From Pseudoxanthomonas mexicana (GTDB lineage: Bacteria; Pseudomonadota; Gammaproteobacteria; Xanthomonadales; Xanthomonadaceae), in assembly GCF_001556105.1 (NCBI RefSeq), contig NZ_LSIF01000074.1, forward strand, positions 13,065 through 77,064: DNA of 64,000 nucleotides, read 5' to 3'. Positions 59,271 to 64,000 of this stretch are shown one piece after another. Both the position numbers and the translations under genes were made by a program. The notes under the pieces were generated by a model, which saw only the letters and a list, made by a program, of their open reading frames with translations, made no database searches and was not told the origin of the DNA. Numbering within the stretch: position 1 is the stretch's first letter; each line of letters opens with the position of its first letter.

Positions 59271-59663
59271 ATGACCAAGCTCAACCTCAACCTCAACCTC
59301 AACCTCACCGACGTCCGTCCCTTCATCGGCAGCCAGGACTTCGAGGTCTCCAAGGCCTTCTACGAAGCGCTCGGCTGGACGACCGAGTATCTCGACGACC
59401 AGCTGGCGCTGATGGCCAACGGCGACCATCGCTTCTACCTGCAGCGCTACTACCAGCAGGACTGGCTGGAGAACACGATGCTGCACCTCACCGTGGCCGA
59501 TGCCGCCGCCTGCCACGCGCAGATCGCCGCCGTACTGGCGAACGGTGCCTACGGTGACGCCCGCGTCGCGCCGCCGAAACAGGAGGACTACGGCGCGCTG
59601 GTGACCTACGTCTGGGACCCGGCGGGCGCGTTGCTGCACCTCGCGCAATGGAACGACGCATGA
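59271..59663 (+). CDS. VOC (glyoxalase/bleomycin-resistance fold) family protein
   Basis: A 130-residue VOC protein (VRPFIGSQDFEVSKAFYEALGWTTEYLDDQLALMANGDHRFYLQRYY ... LVTYVWDPAGALLHLAQWN). The N-terminus is expanded by a hexanucleotide (AACCTC) repeated about four times, which gives the odd MTKLNLNLNLNLTD; related proteins begin close to the VRPFIG strand. Function within the superfamily cannot be assigned. It overlaps the next gene by ATGA. Confidence 0.8.
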   Translation: MTKLNLNLNLNLTDVRPFIGSQDFEVSKAFYEALGWTTEYLDDQLALMANGDHRFYLQRYYQQDWLENTMLHLTVADAAACHAQIAAVLANGAYGDARVAPPKQEDYGALVTYVWDPAGALLHLAQWNDA

Positions 59664-60019
59664 GCCGCCCCCTGCAGACGTACACCGGCAGCTGTCATTG
59701 CGGCGCCATCCGCTTCGAGATCGACACTGACTTTCCCGAGCTGACGCAGTGCGACTGCTCGATCTGCCGCAAGAAGAACGCGCTGATGGTGAAGGTGCAC
59801 GAGAGCGCCTTCCGCCTGCTGGCCGGCGCGGACGCGCTGGCCGACTACCAGTTCCACACGCACACCGCGCACCACCACTTCTGCACGGTCTGCGGCATCT
59901 ATCCGTTCCACCGCAAGCGCGTCACCCCGGACTACTACGGCATCAACGTCTACTGCCTCGACGGCTTCGACCCCGCCGGCATCCCGGTGCGGATGACCGT
60001 CGGGGCGGGCATGCCGTAA
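59660..60019 (+). CDS. GFA-family (glutathione-dependent formaldehyde-activating-like) protein
   Basis: A 119-residue zinc-binding protein. The zinc ligands are seen as SCHCG (Cys12, Cys14), CDCSIC (Cys31, Cys33, Cys36) and FCTVCG (Cys75, Cys78), the full GFA pattern. Most members do not act on formaldehyde and their substrate is unknown. It is translationally coupled to the VOC gene by an ATGA overlap. Confidence 0.88.
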   Translation: MSRPLQTYTGSCHCGAIRFEIDTDFPELTQCDCSICRKKNALMVKVHESAFRLLAGADALADYQFHTHTAHHHFCTVCGIYPFHRKRVTPDYYGINVYCLDGFDPAGIPVRMTVGAGMP

Positions 60020-60042
60020 CACCGCATGGGTAGACTCGCGCC

Positions 60043-60588
60043 ATGTGTCGTTTCGTCACCGCCGTCCTTCCCGCCGCCGCGCCGCATGAGGCGCTGGACG
60101 CGTTGGCGCGGACGCACGGTCGCCGGTTTCTCAAGCTGTCGAATCCGTCGGTGACGCGGCAGCTCGCAGCGGGCGACGCGTACTTCCTGACCACCCTCGG
60201 CCATTGCGATTGCGATGAACCGCTCGGAGCGCGCCGCAGGCCGCGGGACGACGACGGGGAGGACATGGCCCGCAAGCTGGCACGCAAGGGCTGGAGCGAG
60301 AACAAGATCGCGCGCGCGATGGCGCAGAAGCGGGAACAGGCGATGGCCGCGGATGGCGACCAGCGCCGGCGCGCGAACGATGACCTGACCCGCTGGCTCG
60401 CGTTCGTGGATGCCGTCCTTGCCTCCGCGCAGGTCGGCGAACTTGGCCTGCTGTTGCACTTTTACAGTGGTCGGATCGAGGACGAAGCGGTGACGGTCCG
60501 CGAGCGTCGCCGGGTGGGCCGCGACGAAGACCGTGCCGCGCTGCTGCACGGCATGGAACACGACGTGCTGTACCTGTTCCACGCCTGA
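60043..60588 (+). CDS. Conserved hypothetical protein
   Basis: A 181-residue, mostly helical, charged protein (MCRFVTAVLPAAAPHEALDALARTHGRRFLKLSNPSVTRQL ... RKLARKGWSENKIARAMAQKREQAMAADGDQ). A small Cys/His patch, GHCDCDEPLG, might bind metal. I recognise no domain. It follows the GFA gene by 23 bases and ends just before the 21-bp repeat array. Confidence 0.65.
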   Translation: MCRFVTAVLPAAAPHEALDALARTHGRRFLKLSNPSVTRQLAAGDAYFLTTLGHCDCDEPLGARRRPRDDDGEDMARKLARKGWSENKIARAMAQKREQAMAADGDQRRRANDDLTRWLAFVDAVLASAQVGELGLLLHFYSGRIEDEAVTVRERRRVGRDEDRAALLHGMEHDVLYLFHA

Positions 60589-63379
<2,791 letters not shown>

Positions 63380-63382
63380 CCC

Positions 63383-63428
63383 GCCCCCTCTCTCCCGCCT
63401 GCGGGGGAGAGGGCTGGGGTGAGGGGGC
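63383..63428. repeat. Palindromic repeat R1, forward, upstream of the DUF559 gene
   Basis: GCCCCCTCTCTCCCGCC-TGC-GGGGGAGAGGG followed by CTGGGGTGAGGGGGC. Same family as the copy at 46.5 kb. It starts 3 bases after the ligA stop and may serve as the ligA terminator. Confidence 0.88.
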
Positions 63429-63470
63429 GAACGGATCGCCTCCGATGCCATCGTCAAGGAGGACAACGCA

Positions 63471-64000
63471 ATGGATCCCACCAAGCGCATGCGCAAGGCG
63501 CCGACAGACGCGGAACACCGGTTGTGGGAGCGCCTGCGCAACCAGCAGACGGGATTCAAGTTCCGTCGCCAGCATCGGGTCGGTGGCTATATCGTCGACT
63601 TCATCTGCGTGGAGTGCGGGCTGGTGGTAGAGCTGGATGGTGGGCAGCATGCCGACGCTGTGGCCAGGGATGCGGCGCGCACGCGGTATCTGGAGTCGGT
63701 CGGTCTGCGTGTCGTGCGCTTCTGGAACCATGAGGCGCTGAGGCAGACGGATGAGGTGATGGAGGTGATCTGGCGGGCATTGCGGGAAGGCCCCCCTCAC
63801 CCCAACCCTCTCCCCCGCAGGCGGGGGAGAGGGGGCAGAAGCAGCAACGGCAGTGGCGACGGCAGTGGCGATAGAGAGCTGGATTCGATGATCGACGACA
63901 AGCAGGGAGTAAACGTGCCGGGACGGGACGCATCGCATGGCTTCATCGCGACGGAAACCCATGCCCCCTCTCCCCCGCCTGCGGGGGAGAGGGTTGGGGT
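63471..64000 (+). CDS. DUF559 endonuclease-like protein, runs off the window
   Basis: A Vsr-like PD-(D/E)XK nuclease. The core (residues about 1-106) reads TDAEHRLWERLRNQQTGFKFRRQHRVGGYIVDFIC, then VVELDGGQHADAVARDAARTRYLESVGLRVVRFWN, with Asp and Glu/Asp active-site candidates in VDF and ELDG. AAGGAGG sits 8 bases before the ATG. Beyond residue 106 the frame enters palindromic repeat R2, giving PPHPNPLPRRRGRGG, continues through a Gly/Ser/Asp stretch, enters R3, and is still open at the last base. So either the true stop was lost by repeat insertion or the tail is a repeat-derived extension. It is flanked by inverted repeat copies. Confidence 0.8.
   Translation, partial: MDPTKRMRKAPTDAEHRLWERLRNQQTGFKFRRQHRVGGYIVDFICVECGLVVELDGGQHADAVARDAARTRYLESVGLRVVRFWNHEALRQTDEVMEVIWRALREGPPHPNPLPRRRGRGGRSSNGSGDGSGDRELDSMIDDKQGVNVPGRDASHGFIATETHAPSPPPAGERVG
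63790..63836. repeat. Palindromic repeat R2, inverted, inside the 3' part of the DUF559 frame
   Basis: GCCCCCCTCACCCCAACCC, then TCTCCCCCGC-AGGC-GGGGGAGAGGGGGC: the reverse complement form of R1. It is translated in frame as PPHPNPLPRRRGRGG. Confidence 0.88.
63963..64000. repeat. Palindromic repeat R3, forward, cut by the window end
   Basis: GCCCCCTCTCCCCCGCCTGC followed by GGGGGAGAGGGTTGGGGT, in the orientation of R1; the expected GAGGGGGC end lies outside the window. R2 and R3 stand 126 bases apart as an inverted pair. Confidence 0.85.

Overview
The window looks like chromosome from a high-G+C gammaproteobacterium of the Xanthomonadaceae (Pseudoxanthomonas, Lysobacter, Xanthomonas or Stenotrophomonas-like). 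The evidence is gene order (uvrC-pgsA-tRNAs, smc-zipA-ligA), GyrA carrying Gln at position 83, Entner-Doudoroff genes beside glucokinase, a large TonB-dependent receptor in a LacI-regulated sugar locus, and family-typical intergenic palindromes. The genus is an inference; no 16S rRNA gene is present.

Layout. 1-4.7 kb: 3' part of uvrC, then pgsA, four clustered tRNAs (Gly-Cys-Gly-Leu), a tiny membrane protein, an FMN-binding glutamate-synthase-like protein and tRNA-Val. 4.9-15.5 kb: gyrA, then an alpha-2-macroglobulin lipoprotein, a small membrane protein and pbpC, a periplasmic defence/peptidoglycan repair cluster. 15.4-26.6 kb: membrane protein, peroxiredoxin, CbpA-like co-chaperone, M3 peptidase, amidohydrolase, glutathione peroxidase, TlpA-like thioredoxin, ferredoxin-NADP reductase and an FAD oxidoreductase. 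26.7-31.1 kb: scpA-scpB-rluB on the minus strand, with unusual charged tails on ScpB and RluB, then a YciI-BolA pair.

31.1-51.3 kb is the metabolic centre. It holds a GH3 beta-glucosidase, a LacI-family regulator, an Oar-like TonB receptor, a glycoamylase-like (GH144-type) lipoprotein, a sugar ABC transporter (binding lipoprotein and two permeases), a 1049-residue discoidin plus (alpha/alpha)6-type protein, eda, edd, glk and, about 8 kb from its permeases, the transporter ATPase. Five near-identical 14-bp LacI-type operators lie upstream of bglX, the regulator, the receptor, the glycoamylase-like gene and the ATPase. I read this as one regulon that imports a glucan, cuts it to glucose, phosphorylates it and feeds it to the Entner-Doudoroff pathway. 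A beta-1,2-glucan substrate is a hypothesis.

51.3-64 kb: aromatic aminotransferase, smc, zipA, then an accessory insertion (57.1-61.0 kb) before ligA. The insertion holds a low-G+C TIR-domain protein with a TTG start, a repeat-derived inverted element, small enzymes (LMW phosphatase-like, VOC, GFA) and an array of fifteen 21-bp units built around a CCATCGATGG palindrome. After ligA, a DUF559 endonuclease gene sits between inverted copies of a roughly 46-bp palindromic repeat and reads through one copy to the end of the window.

Most interesting: the phased 21-bp array, the DUF559/palindrome unit, the five-operator glucan regulon with an unassigned glycosidase, and the solitary TIR protein.
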